Source of the DNA: Deinococcus rhizophilus
Lineage (GTDB): Bacteria; Deinococcota; Deinococci; Deinococcales; Deinococcaceae
Direction of reading: 5' to 3'
Length of the DNA stretch: 23,611 nucleotides
Assembly: GCF_030271215.1 (NCBI RefSeq)
Contig: NZ_JASNGB010000017.1
Coordinates: forward strand, 1 to 23,611
Shown here: piece by piece, positions 7,804 through 15,735 of the stretch
Numbering within the stretch: position 1 is the stretch's first letter
Layout of the letters: every line of letters starts with the position of its first letter
Translations under genes and position numbers: made by a program
Notes under the pieces: generated by a model
What the model saw: only the letters and a program-made list of their open reading frames with translations
Databases searched by the model: none
Told to the model about the DNA's origin: nothing

Positions 7804-9009
7804 TTACTCCTCGTCGCGGCGCTTGTTGCCCCAGCCACGGTCGGCGCGGGGGCGCGGGCGGAAGGTCTGGTCGCCCGTGTCGCCACCCTCGCGGGGCCGG
7901 AAACCTCCGCCACCCTGACCACCCCGGTCGCCACCCTGGAAACCGCCGCGGTCCTCGCGGGGCCGGAAGCCGCCCTGCCCGCCGCGGTCGCCGCCCTGGT
8001 AACCACCACGGTCTTCACGGGGCCGGAAGCCGCCACCCTGACCACCCCGGTCGCCACCCTGGAAACCGCCGCGGTCCTCGCGGGGCCGGAAGCCGCCCTG
8101 CCCGCCGCGGTCGCCGCCCTGGTAACCACCACGGTCTTCACGGGGCCGGAAGCCGCCACCCTGACCACCCCGGTCGCCACCCTGGAAACCGCCGCGGTCC
8201 TCGCGGGGCCGGAAGCCGCCCTGCCCGCCGCGGTCGCCGCCCTGGTAACCACCACGGTCTTCACGGGGCCGGAAGCCGCCACCCTGACCACCCCGGTCGC
8301 CACCCTGGAAACCGCCGCGGTCCTCGCGGGGCCGGAAGCCGCCCTGCCCGCCGCGGTCGCCGCCCTGGTAACCACCACGGTCTTCACGGGGCCGGAAGCC
8401 GCCACCCTGACCACCCCGGTCGCCACCCTGGAAACCGCCGCGGTCCTCGCGGGGCCGGAAGCCGCCCTGCCCGCCGCGGTCGCCGCCCTGGTAACCACCA
8501 CGGTCTTCACGGGGCCGGAAGCCGCCACCCTGACCACCCCGGTCGCCACCCTGGAAGCCGCCCCGGTCCTCGCGGGGCCGGAAGCCGCTCTGCCCGCCCC
8601 GGTCGCCGCCGCCCTGGGTGCCCTGGCCCTCGCGCAGTTCGCGCATCTCGCGGCGCAGGCCACGGATCTCCTTGCTCTGGGCCTCGAGCATCTCCTTGAT
8701 CTCGGCGAGCATCTCGATCAGGTCGTCGGCGTCGATGTACTCGTCGCCTTCCTCGTCCCCGTCGGCCTCGGTCTCTTCCGCTCCACCGAGGCTGGCGGCC
8801 AGCACGCCCTCCTGCTCGTCTTCCTGGGCGTCGAGCACGGGGTCCTCGTCGGGCTCGCCCGCGAGTTCGGGGAGGATGTCCCGCAGTTCGTCGGGCGTCT
8901 GGTCGTGGCTGAACTGCCCGGAGGTGGGCTGCTCGGACGCGGGCTGCTGGGCCCCGTCCTGGGTCGTCGCCGCGTCGTCCGTGAGGTGCGGTCTGGTGTC
9001 GTCGGTCAT
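7804..9009 (-). CDS. Acidic / coiled-coil / RGG-repeat protein (candidate RNA-binding disordered protein)
   Basis: A 401-aa protein with three parts. Residues 1-95 are strongly acidic (runs of Asp/Glu, e.g. [19 protein letters not shown]). Residues about 95-127 form a heptad-like amphipathic helix ([19 protein letters not shown]). From about 132 to the end it is Gly/Arg-rich, with GGDRGGQGG and FRPREDRGG alternating; FRPRE occurs 12 times. RGG/RG-rich tails bind RNA and promote condensates in well-studied proteins; the coiled coil suggests oligomerisation. There is no enzymatic domain, signal or membrane segment. Start is ATG at 9009 with AAAGGA upstream; a TAGACT -10 (9082-9087) gives a roughly 65-nt leader. 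About half the protein is encoded by five identical 123-bp repeats. Function is inferred from composition only. Confidence 0.85.
   Translation of the reverse strand: MTDDTRPHLTDDAATTQDGAQQPASEQPTSGQFSHDQTPDELRDILPELAGEPDEDPVLDAQEDEQEGVLAASLGGAEETEADGDEEGDEYIDADDLIEMLAEIKEMLEAQSKEIRGLRREMRELREGQGTQGGGDRGGQSGFRPREDRGGFQGGDRGGQGGGFRPREDRGGYQGGDRGGQGGFRPREDRGGFQGGDRGGQGGGFRPREDRGGYQGGDRGGQGGFRPREDRGGFQGGDRGGQGGGFRPREDRGGYQGGDRGGQGGFRPREDRGGFQGGDRGGQGGGFRPREDRGGYQGGDRGGQGGFRPREDRGGFQGGDRGGQGGGFRPREDRGGYQGGDRGGQGGFRPREDRGGFQGGDRGGQGGGGFRPREGGDTGDQTFRPRPRADRGWGNKRRDEE
7938..8552. repeat. Five perfect tandem copies of a 123-bp unit
   Basis: The unit starting GGAAACCGCCGCGG begins at 7938, 8061, 8184, 8307 and 8430, period exactly 123 bp (41 codons), with copies that read as identical. 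Each unit holds two related half-repeats of about 60 and 63 bp (Phe-type and Tyr-type). Diverged partial units flank both ends (about 7908-7937 and 8553-8620). Encodes residues about 153-357 of the RGG protein. Confidence 0.95.
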
Positions 9010-9081
9010 GGTGATCCTTTCCCTGGGGGCACGCGGGGACCGGGTGTCGGCCGCCTCCGCCGTCCCGCAGGCGTACCCCCG

Positions 9082-9087
9082 AGTCTA
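9082..9087 (-). promoter_or_regulatory. Possible -10 box (TAGACT) for the RGG-repeat gene
   Basis: TAGACT on the minus strand about 72 nt before the ATG at 9009. The intervening leader contains AAAGGA near the start codon. No good -35. Confidence 0.3.
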
Positions 9088-9175
9088 GCATCCGGGCCGG
9101 GGGAGGCTTCCGGCGCCGCCACAGGTCTCAGCGCAGGTCTCGGTACAGGTCTCAGCGCCGCAATCAGTGCCGGAA

Positions 9176-9379
9176 TCAGCGCCGGAAGAGTGCCCGCAAG
9201 ACCGGGTAAGCGATCAGGTGCGTGACCACCCCGGCCAGAGCGCCGAGCAGCAGCGCCAGCAGCGGGTTGAAGCCCGATCCCAGCCACAATCCGATCCACA
9301 GGAAGGTTCCCAGGCTGCTCGCACCCATGATCGAGAAGCGCCGCGCCGTGTCCTCGGGCCGCCAGGCGTTGAAGTCCAT
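9176..9379 (-). CDS. Small two-helix membrane protein of unknown function
   Basis: A 67-aa protein beginning MDFNAWRPEDTARRFSIMGA. A short polar N-terminus is followed by two hydrophobic helices, about residues 19-35 (SSLGTFLWIGLWLGSG) and 38-60 (NPLLALLLGALAGVVTHLIA), with a basic end RALFRR, giving a predicted helical hairpin in the inner membrane. The ATG at 9379 is preferred to upstream in-frame starts, whose extra residues are not membrane- or domain-like. No Shine-Dalgarno or clear TANNNT box. Divergent from the binding lipoprotein gene. Confidence 0.65.
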   Translation of the reverse strand: MDFNAWRPEDTARRFSIMGASSLGTFLWIGLWLGSGFNPLLALLLGALAGVVTHLIAYPVLRALFRR

Positions 9380-9457
9380 GGCCCCAGGGTGCCACGCCCG
9401 GCCCACCCGGGTGTCCCACACGGCGTCAGGGGTCACGGTCGGGTCAGGGGCCTTGCC

Positions 9458-9463
9458 TATACT
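9458..9463 (+). promoter_or_regulatory. Leaderless -10 box (TATACT) for the binding lipoprotein
   Basis: TATACT, 7 nt, ATG at 9471. A close match to the sigma-70 consensus, with no Shine-Dalgarno upstream of the ATG. Confidence 0.6.
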
Positions 9464-9470
9464 CGCCCCC

Positions 9471-10427
9471 ATGAAGCGTGCCCTCCTGCTGCTCTCGCTG
9501 CTCGCGGCCTCCACGGCGTGCGGCCAGGGTGCCTCCCGCACCGTCACCATCGGCCTGGGGTACATCCCCAACGTGCAGTTCACGCCCTTTTACGTGGCGG
9601 ACAGGCTCGGGTACTACCGCGCCGAGGGCGTCAACGTGAAGTTTCAGCACGGTTACGTCTCCGAGCTGATGCCGCTGCTGCTGCAGGGCAAGCTCGACTT
9701 CGTGGTGGGTGACCCGGAGGACGCCGTCTTCGCCCGCAACCAGGGTGCCCCGGTGCGGTACGTGATGGCGATGTACCAGAAGTCGCCCGTGACGGTGTTC
9801 AGCACGGAGCCCCTGAACCGCGCCGCCGACCTCAGGGGCAAGACGCTGGGGATTCCCGGCACCTTCGGCAGCAGCTACGCGGCCACCCGCGCCCTGCTGG
9901 ATTCGGCCGGGCTGCGCGAGGGCCGCGACGTGCGGCTGGCGAGCATCGGCTTCACGCAGCTCGAGGCGGTGCGGGCCGGGCGCGTCGACGCCGCCGTGGG
10001 CTACCTCAACAACGAGGTGGTGGGACTGCGGGGAGCCGGGGAGCGGGTCTACACCCTGGACCTCAGCGCGGCCTACCCGATGGTGGGGGTCGGCCTGATC
10101 ACCCTCGACAAGACGCTGGGCGGCGACCTTGCCCGCAAGGTCGTGCGGGCCTCGCAGCGCGGGCTGAAGTTCACGGTGGGCGACCCCGCGCGGGCCTTCC
10201 GGCTGGCGCAGCCGGTGTTCGGCAGCGGGGGCGGCAGCCTGGAGGTGCTGCGGGCCAGCGTCCCGCTGATGCAGGGCGCCTATACCCGCGCCAACGGCCT
10301 GGGCGCCAGCGACCCCGCCGCGTGGACCAAGGCCATCGCCGCCCTCGTCAAGCAGGGCAGCCTTCCCGCCGGGGCCAGGGCCAGCACTTTTTACACCAAC
10401 AGCCTGATCAGCAAGACGCTGCGGTGA
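9471..10427 (+). CDS. NMT1/THI5-like ABC transporter substrate-binding lipoprotein
   Basis: A 318-aa periplasmic binding protein. The N-terminus MKRALLLLSLLAASTAC is a signal peptide with a probable lipidation Cys at 17 (STAC, a weak lipobox). The mature part carries family hallmarks: GLGYIPNVQFTPFYVADRLG, a GKLDFVVGDPED hinge region, GKTLGIPGTFGSSYAATRAL and GRVDAAVGYLNNE. NMT1/THI5-like proteins deliver pyrimidine thiamine precursors (ThiY), riboflavin (RibY) or sulfonates to ABC permeases; the IPNVQ.TPFYVA.RLGYY pattern is nearest the ThiY/RibY type. No permease or ATPase gene is in the window, so it is an orphan here. Followed after 7 nt by a HEXXH lipoprotein gene, probably co-transcribed. 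Confidence 0.85.
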   Translation: MKRALLLLSLLAASTACGQGASRTVTIGLGYIPNVQFTPFYVADRLGYYRAEGVNVKFQHGYVSELMPLLLQGKLDFVVGDPEDAVFARNQGAPVRYVMAMYQKSPVTVFSTEPLNRAADLRGKTLGIPGTFGSSYAATRALLDSAGLREGRDVRLASIGFTQLEAVRAGRVDAAVGYLNNEVVGLRGAGERVYTLDLSAAYPMVGVGLITLDKTLGGDLARKVVRASQRGLKFTVGDPARAFRLAQPVFGSGGGSLEVLRASVPLMQGAYTRANGLGASDPAAWTKAIAALVKQGSLPAGARASTFYTNSLISKTLR

Positions 10428-10434
10428 CGGGCGC

Positions 10435-10944
10435 GTGAGGCGCTGGCTTCCCGCCCTGCTCGCCGCCCTGCTGGTGCCGGGGCTGGCGGGCTGCACCTTC
10501 GTGAGCACCCCGCGCGACGCGGCACAGTGGACAACCACCGTGCACGGCGTCACGGTGACCTGGCGCTGGGTGGTGCCGGGGGCCCTCACGCGGCGGGGCG
10601 ACACGCCCTACGCCGGGTACGCCCTGACCCTGCCGCTGGCGCAGGGCTGCGTGGTGGACATCGACCCGGCCCTGTCGCGCCACGACCTCGTGCGGGTGGC
10701 GGCCCATGAATACGGCCACTGCGCGGCGGGGCGGTATCTCCAGCTCGGCGTGGCCGACCCGCAGGGCCTGGGTGACTACCACCGCGGGCTCGGGGAGCAG
10801 TGGCCCGAGCGCTACGCCGAGGCTTATCTCGCGGCGTGTGGCGGCAGCTTGAGGCCCCTGGGGTGGTACGACCTCACGCAGGCCACCTGCGCCGAGGCCC
10901 CGGACCCGCGCACCTTTTCCGGCGAGCGAACTGGGCCGGAGTAA
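10435..10944 (+). CDS. Lipoprotein with HEXXH zinc-protease-like motif
   Basis: A 169-aa predicted lipoprotein: MRRWLPALLAALLVPGLAGC is a signal peptide with a good LAGC lipobox, Cys20. The mature part contains VAAHEYGHCAAGRYL, that is HEYGH at residues 91-95, followed by QWPERYAEAYLAACGG, which could supply the third zinc ligand (E125 or E129). This is the layout of a minimal zincin, but the protein is short and no known family was recognised; it may be a degenerate or novel envelope metallopeptidase. GTG start at 10435, 7 nt after the binding-protein stop, so probably in one operon. Several conserved-looking Cys residues (C20, plus later ones in QGCVVD, GHCAAG, AACGG and ATCAEA) may form disulfides. 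Confidence 0.75.
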   Translation: MRRWLPALLAALLVPGLAGCTFVSTPRDAAQWTTTVHGVTVTWRWVVPGALTRRGDTPYAGYALTLPLAQGCVVDIDPALSRHDLVRVAAHEYGHCAAGRYLQLGVADPQGLGDYHRGLGEQWPERYAEAYLAACGGSLRPLGWYDLTQATCAEAPDPRTFSGERTGPE

Positions 10945-10993
10945 CGGCGCAGACGGAAGGCTTGGCGGCCGGGCCACTGGGTGTCAGCACCCG

Positions 10994-11022
10994 GGGGAGC
11001 CCGGGTCGAACCTCGGCTCCCC
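10994..11022. terminator. Terminator-like hairpin between convergent genes
   Basis: GGGGAGCC (10994-11001) pairs with GGCTCCCC (11015-11022), extendable by CC/GG with a one-base bulge, loop 13 nt, 49 nt after the HEXXH lipoprotein stop and 12 nt after the deacetylase stop on the other strand. Confidence 0.5.
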
Positions 11023-11034
11023 GGTCCTCCTGGC

Positions 11035-11703
11035 CTACTCGCTCACCTCGTAGAACGTCTCCTCGGTGATGCGCTCGGGAAACTTGCGGATGAAGTCCAC
11101 CGTGCTCAGCGCTTGGCTGCGGTGGCAGCCGATGGCCCGCAGCTTGCGGGTGACGTGCCGGGTCACGTCGCGCCGCAGATTGGGGGCCAGCCACGCCGCC
11201 CGCAGGTCCTCGCGGTCCGGGGGCGTGGGGCTGGCGTAGTACCACAGCCGGGGGCGCTCGCCGGGTGGGAGGGCGTCCCAGGCGGCCTTCACCGCCCGGT
11301 GGGTGGTCACGTGGTCGGGGTGGCCGTTGCTGCCGTTGGGCGGAAAGGTCAGCACCGTCCCCGGCCGCAGCCGGGTCATCGCCTCCCGCGCGACTTCCAC
11401 CAGCGCCTCCAGGGGCTGGTCTTGCAGCTCCTTGTCGGGAAAGGTGTGCTGCTCGTGGACGCTGCCGGGGTGGGTGGTCAGGCCGATCTCGTCCAGGCAG
11501 GCCCGCAATTCTGCCGCCCGCATCCGGGCGAGTTCCTCCGGGCCTTCCGCCAGCCCCAGGGTGCGCCCCGCCTCGCCGCGCGTGAGGGTCACGAGGCCGC
11601 AGGGGTGGCCCCCTTCCAGCAGGTCCATCAGGGTTCCGGCGGCCCCGTAGACCTCGTCGTCGGGGTGGGGCACGATCAGCAGCAGCTTGAGGGGCTGGGT
11701 CAT
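11035..11703 (-). CDS. PIG-L/LmbE deacetylase, BshB2-like (bacillithiol type)
   Basis: A 222-aa zinc-dependent N-deacetylase. Motifs: VPHPDDEVYGAAGTL (zinc ligands H13 and D16, catalytic D15), and GHPDHVTTHRAV with the third zinc His. Additional blocks, LVTLTRGEAGRTLG, ELRACLDEIG, PPGERPRLWYY and IGCHRSQ, resemble Bacillus BshB2, which deacetylates GlcNAc-malate in bacillithiol synthesis; Deinococcus species are known to make bacillithiol. A bacillithiol-S-conjugate amidase or another GlcNAc deacetylase are alternatives. The ATG at 11703 follows TATCCT by 7 nt, so leaderless. Divergent from a chain of GNAT acetyltransferase genes, 72 bp apart. Confidence 0.85.
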   Translation of the reverse strand: MTQPLKLLLIVPHPDDEVYGAAGTLMDLLEGGHPCGLVTLTRGEAGRTLGLAEGPEELARMRAAELRACLDEIGLTTHPGSVHEQHTFPDKELQDQPLEALVEVAREAMTRLRPGTVLTFPPNGSNGHPDHVTTHRAVKAAWDALPPGERPRLWYYASPTPPDREDLRAAWLAPNLRRDVTRHVTRKLRAIGCHRSQALSTVDFIRKFPERITEETFYEVSE

Positions 11704-11710
11704 GCGGGCC

Positions 11711-11716
11711 AGGATA
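11711..11716 (-). promoter_or_regulatory. Leaderless -10 box (TATCCT) for the PIG-L deacetylase
   Basis: Minus-strand TATCCT, 7 nt, ATG at 11703. No Shine-Dalgarno. Confidence 0.55.
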
Positions 11717-11775
11717 GGGCGGCCTAGGCGCGGTGGCCGATGTGGGCCGTCCCCGCGCCGGGCCAGGATGGGGGC

Positions 11776-12779
<1,004 letters not shown>

Positions 12780-12783
<4 letters not shown>

Positions 12784-12953
12784 GGGTCCGCGAGGCGACC
12801 GACGCCGATTTCCCCGCGCTGGCCGAGGTGCAGGGCGCCGCATGGCCCGGGCACGCCACGACCGCCGGGACGCTGGCGCACGAGGACGCCGACCTGCGGC
12901 GGCACCCCGTCGGGGCCCACCTGTGGCGGGTGGTGGAGGGGAGGCCGCTATGA
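12780..12953 (+). CDS. 57-aa GNAT N-terminal stub
   Basis: Begins MRVREATDADFPALAEVQGA, a typical GNAT first strand and helix, and stops at residue 57 (WRVVEGRPL) before motif A, so it has no acetyl-CoA site. It overlaps both neighbours by ATGA (12780-12783 and 12950-12953), so the three frames form a coupled chain. It most likely derives from a third tandem GNAT gene that lost its downstream part, but it keeps an intact frame and coupling. Alternatives are a small regulatory subunit or an N-terminal piece made to pair with the next protein. Not expected to be catalytic. Confidence 0.6.
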
Positions 12954-13924
12954 CCTCTCAGGAGAGGACATTCGCCGCCCGCCCGGCAGGGGAAACCGAC
13001 TGGGACGCCGCCGCGCGGGTCTGGACGCTGGCCTGCCCGCACGACCCGGTCAGCGGCAGCGACCTGCGCAAGCGGGACGCCGAGCAGCGCGGCTGGGGGT
13101 ATACGGCGTTCACCCTGGTCGCCCTCGCCGGGGCCGACGTGGTGGGGGTCGCCAGCGTGTACCAGAATCCCGGCGCCTACCACCCGCACCGCTTCACGCT
13201 GGAACTGGCCGTCCATCCCGGCTGGCAGGGGCGCGGGGCGGGGCGATCCCTCTGGGCGGCGCTGTTGCCCCGGCTGCGGGCGGTGGGAGCGCAGGGGGTC
13301 CGCACCCTCGCCCGCGAGGACCATTCCATCGCGTCCGGCTTCCTGACCCGGCGGGGCTTCACGCCGGGCCAGCGGTACTTCACGAGCAGCCTCGACCTCA
13401 CGACCTTCGACGAGGCGCCCTTTCGCGACCGGCTGGCGCGGGTGCGGGCGCAGGGGGTGCGGGTGCGGAGCCTGACCGAGCTGCGGGCGGCGGGGACTCC
13501 GGACCTGACGGCCCGCCTCCACGCCCTGATGAGCGACGTGCGCCGGGACGTGCCCCGCGTGGAGCCCGCTACACCCCTCTCGCGGCAGGTGTTCGAGGAG
13601 GCGGTGCTGGGCGACCCCGCCCTCCTCCCGGAGGCCTACCTGATCGCCCAGGACGCGGGGGGCGAGTGGATCGGCCAGACGGTCCTCTTTCGCAGCGAGG
13701 CCAGCCCCGACCTGCTGACCGGCCTGACGGGCGTGACGCGGGCGGCGCGGGGGCAGGGCGTGGCGACCGCGCTCAAGCTGCACGCCATTCGCGCCGGGCG
13801 GGCGCTGGGCGGCACCCTGATCCGCACCGACAATGCCAGCGACAACGCGCCCATGCTCGCCATCAACGACGCGCTGGGCTTCGTGCGCGACCCCGCGAGC
13901 GTGAGCTGGACTCTGGAGCTGTGA
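12950..13924 (+). CDS. Tandem-domain GNAT acetyltransferase (second)
   Basis: A 324-aa two-domain GNAT related to the gene two positions upstream. N-terminal motif A is AVHPGWQGRGAGRSLWAALL, then GFLTRRGFTPGQRY. C-terminal motif A is GVTRAARGQGVATALKLHAI, then NASDNAPMLAINDALGF. The ATG at 12950 overlaps the stop of the 57-aa stub. Probably arose by gene duplication within this cluster. Cytosolic; substrate unknown. Confidence 0.85.
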   Translation: MTSQERTFAARPAGETDWDAAARVWTLACPHDPVSGSDLRKRDAEQRGWGYTAFTLVALAGADVVGVASVYQNPGAYHPHRFTLELAVHPGWQGRGAGRSLWAALLPRLRAVGAQGVRTLAREDHSIASGFLTRRGFTPGQRYFTSSLDLTTFDEAPFRDRLARVRAQGVRVRSLTELRAAGTPDLTARLHALMSDVRRDVPRVEPATPLSRQVFEEAVLGDPALLPEAYLIAQDAGGEWIGQTVLFRSEASPDLLTGLTGVTRAARGQGVATALKLHAIRAGRALGGTLIRTDNASDNAPMLAINDALGFVRDPASVSWTLEL

Positions 13925-13945
13925 CGCTGACGGTGGCGGGAGCGC

Positions 13946-13951
13946 TAGCCT
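13946..13951 (+). promoter_or_regulatory. Possible -10 box (TAGCCT) for the arginase-like gene
   Basis: TAGCCT ends 11 nt before the ATG at 13963, which would give a leader of only a few nucleotides. No -35 match and no Shine-Dalgarno. Confidence 0.35.
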
Positions 13952-13962
13952 GACCGTCGCCC

Positions 13963-14673
13963 ATGTCCGCCGCTCCCGCCCGCCCGCTGCTGCTCTCCAT
14001 CGACTGGGACGCCTTGTCCGGCACCCGTGAACTGGTGTTCGACGCGCCGATCTGGGGCACCCGCGACCGCGAGGAAGACCGCGTGGAGGCGTGGCGGGAG
14101 CGTGCCCGCAGGCGCGGCGGCCAGGGCTGGGAGGGGCTGACCGCCGACTTCCCGCTCTACCCCGGCGGGGAGGCGCTGGAGCGCTACGCGGGCATTCCTG
14201 CCCACGTCACCCTGACGCACGCGGACGCCTGGGACTGGCTGGCGGCCTTTCCCGGGGCCGACGTGCTCAACGTGGACAGCCACCACGACCTCGCCAGCCT
14301 CAGCGGCGATCCCGCGCGGGTGCGGCCCGGCAACTGGGCCGGGTTGGCCCTCGCCTCGGGCCGGGTGCGGCGCTACACCTGCCTGTATCCCGCTTGGCAC
14401 GCGGAAGTGCCCGTCGCGGAGGGGTACGACCTGGAGCGCACGTGGGGCGAGGTCGCGCCGCTGCTCGCGCCGGGCGTGCGGGACCGGGTGACCCTGCGCC
14501 GGATGGACGACCCCGCCGCTGGCCTCCCCGACCCCGCCGAGGTCGCGGCCCTGCTGCTGGTGCAGTCCCCCGCCTGGACGAGTCCGGCGCACGACCCGGC
14601 CTTCTTCCGGCTGGCGCGGAAGCTGAACGCCGCGCCGCTGACGCCGCCGCTGGACCGTTCGGCGGCCTGGTGA
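13963..14673 (+). CDS. Unknown protein, possibly arginase/UPF0489-like
   Basis: A 236-aa soluble protein. Suggestive motifs are LLSIDWDALSGTRELVFDAP near the N-terminus and DVLNVDSHHDLASL (around residue 102-115), which resembles the D-x-x-H-x-D metal site of ureohydrolases and the UPF0489 family, then RPGNWAGLALASGRV. Trp-rich stretches (DAWDWLAAF, YPAWHAEV) are also present. The full set of arginase manganese ligands could not be matched, so the function stays open. No signal peptide or membrane segment. No ribosome-binding site is apparent. A weak hairpin (GCAGGC/GCCTGC, 14682-14705) follows the stop. Confidence 0.6.
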   Translation: MSAAPARPLLLSIDWDALSGTRELVFDAPIWGTRDREEDRVEAWRERARRRGGQGWEGLTADFPLYPGGEALERYAGIPAHVTLTHADAWDWLAAFPGADVLNVDSHHDLASLSGDPARVRPGNWAGLALASGRVRRYTCLYPAWHAEVPVAEGYDLERTWGEVAPLLAPGVRDRVTLRRMDDPAAGLPDPAEVAALLLVQSPAWTSPAHDPAFFRLARKLNAAPLTPPLDRSAAW

Positions 14674-14761
14674 CGGTGGGGGCAGGCTGTTTCCCCTCTG
14701 CCTGCTACCCTGGGCGCTGGCCCGCGACCTGTCCTGTCGCTGCGGCTGGAGGAAAGACGCC

Positions 14762-15304
14762 ATGACCTATTCCGTCGTCGGCCGCCCGGTCATCATCCTG
14801 ACCGCGCTGTACGCCCTGAGCATCCTGCTCGCCAACCTGACCCTGAACCAGTTCATTCCGCTGCCCCTGTTCGGGCTGCTCAGCGTGGGCACCATCTTCT
14901 TCGCGGCGGTGTTCACCCTGCGCGACCGGATTCACCGGGCGGGGGGCCTCCGGGCCGTTTACATCGCCATCGCGCTGGCGCTGCTCGTCAACACGGTGGC
15001 GGCGGTGCTGACCGACACGCCCTGGCGCTTTGTGGGCGCGTCCTTTCTCGCCATTCTGGTGGGGGAACTGGCCGATACCGCCGTTTACCAGCGCCTGATT
15101 CAGAGGAGCTGGTGGACCCGCGTGCTCGCCAGCAACGCGGTGAGCGTACCGCTGGATTCCGTTCTGTTCACGCTGCTGGCCTTCTGGGGCGACATGAGCA
15201 GCCGCGACATCGCGCAGATCATCTTCGCGGACATTCTCGCCAAGTACACCATCGCGGCCCTGTTCGCCCTGCGGGTGCGGCAGGTCAGCCGCGCCGCCGC
15301 CTGA
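14762..15304 (+). CDS. VUT-family (YhhQ-type) queuosine-precursor transporter
   Basis: A 180-aa integral membrane protein with about five to six hydrophobic segments and the VUT/DUF165 signature: ANLTLNQFIPLP near the start, then FVGASFLAILVGELADTAVY, RSWWTRVLASNAVSVPLDSV and AKYTIAALFALRV. E. coli YhhQ of this family imports preQ0/preQ1; the family's original name reflects proposed vitamin uptake. ATG at 14762 with GGAGGA about 9 nt upstream. The 88-bp leader region contains GCGAC-7 nt-GTCGC (14724-14740) but no recognisable preQ1 riboswitch. The TGA overlaps the ATG of the next gene (TGATG), a QueF-like protein, which supports a 7-deazapurine role. Confidence 0.82.
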   Translation: MTYSVVGRPVIILTALYALSILLANLTLNQFIPLPLFGLLSVGTIFFAAVFTLRDRIHRAGGLRAVYIAIALALLVNTVAAVLTDTPWRFVGASFLAILVGELADTAVYQRLIQRSWWTRVLASNAVSVPLDSVLFTLLAFWGDMSSRDIAQIIFADILAKYTIAALFALRVRQVSRAAA

Positions 15305-15735
15305 TGGAGCGCCCCGCCGACCTGCTGGGGACCATCGCCAATGCCCGCCCGGAGATGCCCACCGTCGTCGAACACGTGCTGGAGCTGCCCGAACTCTGCC
15401 CGAGGACGCGCAACCCGGCCCCCGGCTCCACCCTGACCCTGCGCTACGAGGCGGCGGGCCTGTTGCTGGAGCTGTTCAGCCTCGACCGCTACGTGGACGC
15501 CTTCGTGGGGCACGCGGTTGTGCGCGACATGGAGATGTTCGTGCAGGTGGCCGCGCAGGACGCCGCGAACGCCGCCGGGGTTCCTGTCACGGCGACCGCC
15601 GACGTGGGCCTCGTGGGGCTGCGCCAGCGCCAGCGGGTGACGGTGGTGGCCCGCCCGCAGCACCCGGCCGAACAGGGTCAAATGGAAGGGGAACGGGAGA
15701 CGCCAGGACCGGGGGGCGGGTACGGTGGCCCATGA
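15304..15735 (+). CDS. QueF-like T-fold protein lacking canonical QueF catalytic residues
   Basis: A 143-aa protein that aligns by eye with the core of unimodular QueF (preQ0 reductase). CPRTRNP (Cys32) matches CPKTGQP of B. subtilis QueF (Cys55), and LLLELFSLDRYVDAFVGH (Glu56, Ser59-Leu60, Tyr63, Phe67, His70) matches VESKSLKLYLFSFRNH with a one-residue shift. The catalytic Asp after CPxTxxP is Ala39, and the His-Glu pair of FHED is Arg74-Asp75. So the fold and thioimide-forming Cys are kept, but the proton-relay residues are missing. The last about 30 residues are a Gly/Pro/Gln-rich tail. Coupled by TGATG to the transporter gene. It may be a non-reductase QueF homologue binding or converting a deazapurine; default annotation as preQ1 synthase would be doubtful. 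Confidence 0.7.
   Translation: MERPADLLGTIANARPEMPTVVEHVLELPELCPRTRNPAPGSTLTLRYEAAGLLLELFSLDRYVDAFVGHAVVRDMEMFVQVAAQDAANAAGVPVTATADVGLVGLRQRQRVTVVARPQHPAEQGQMEGERETPGPGGGYGGP

Noticed and set aside
7938..8552. CRISPR-like array
   Set aside because: Period is 123 bp with no unique spacers; the repeats are coding and in frame.
7800..8699. Long plus-strand frame (about 299 codons) across the repeat array
   Set aside because: It is the antisense shadow of the RGG-repeat gene; repeats without stops leave several frames open. The minus frame has a ribosome-binding site, an acidic domain and a coiled coil.
11740..11775. ATG at 11740 as start of the first tandem GNAT
   Set aside because: The extra residues (WAVPAPGQDGG) do not look like protein and overlap a likely ribosome-binding region for GTG 11776.
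14674..14761. preQ1 riboswitch ahead of the queuosine-precursor transporter
   Set aside because: No A-rich tail or pseudoknot pattern of preQ1-I, and no recognisable class II or III layout; only two short GC-rich stem possibilities.
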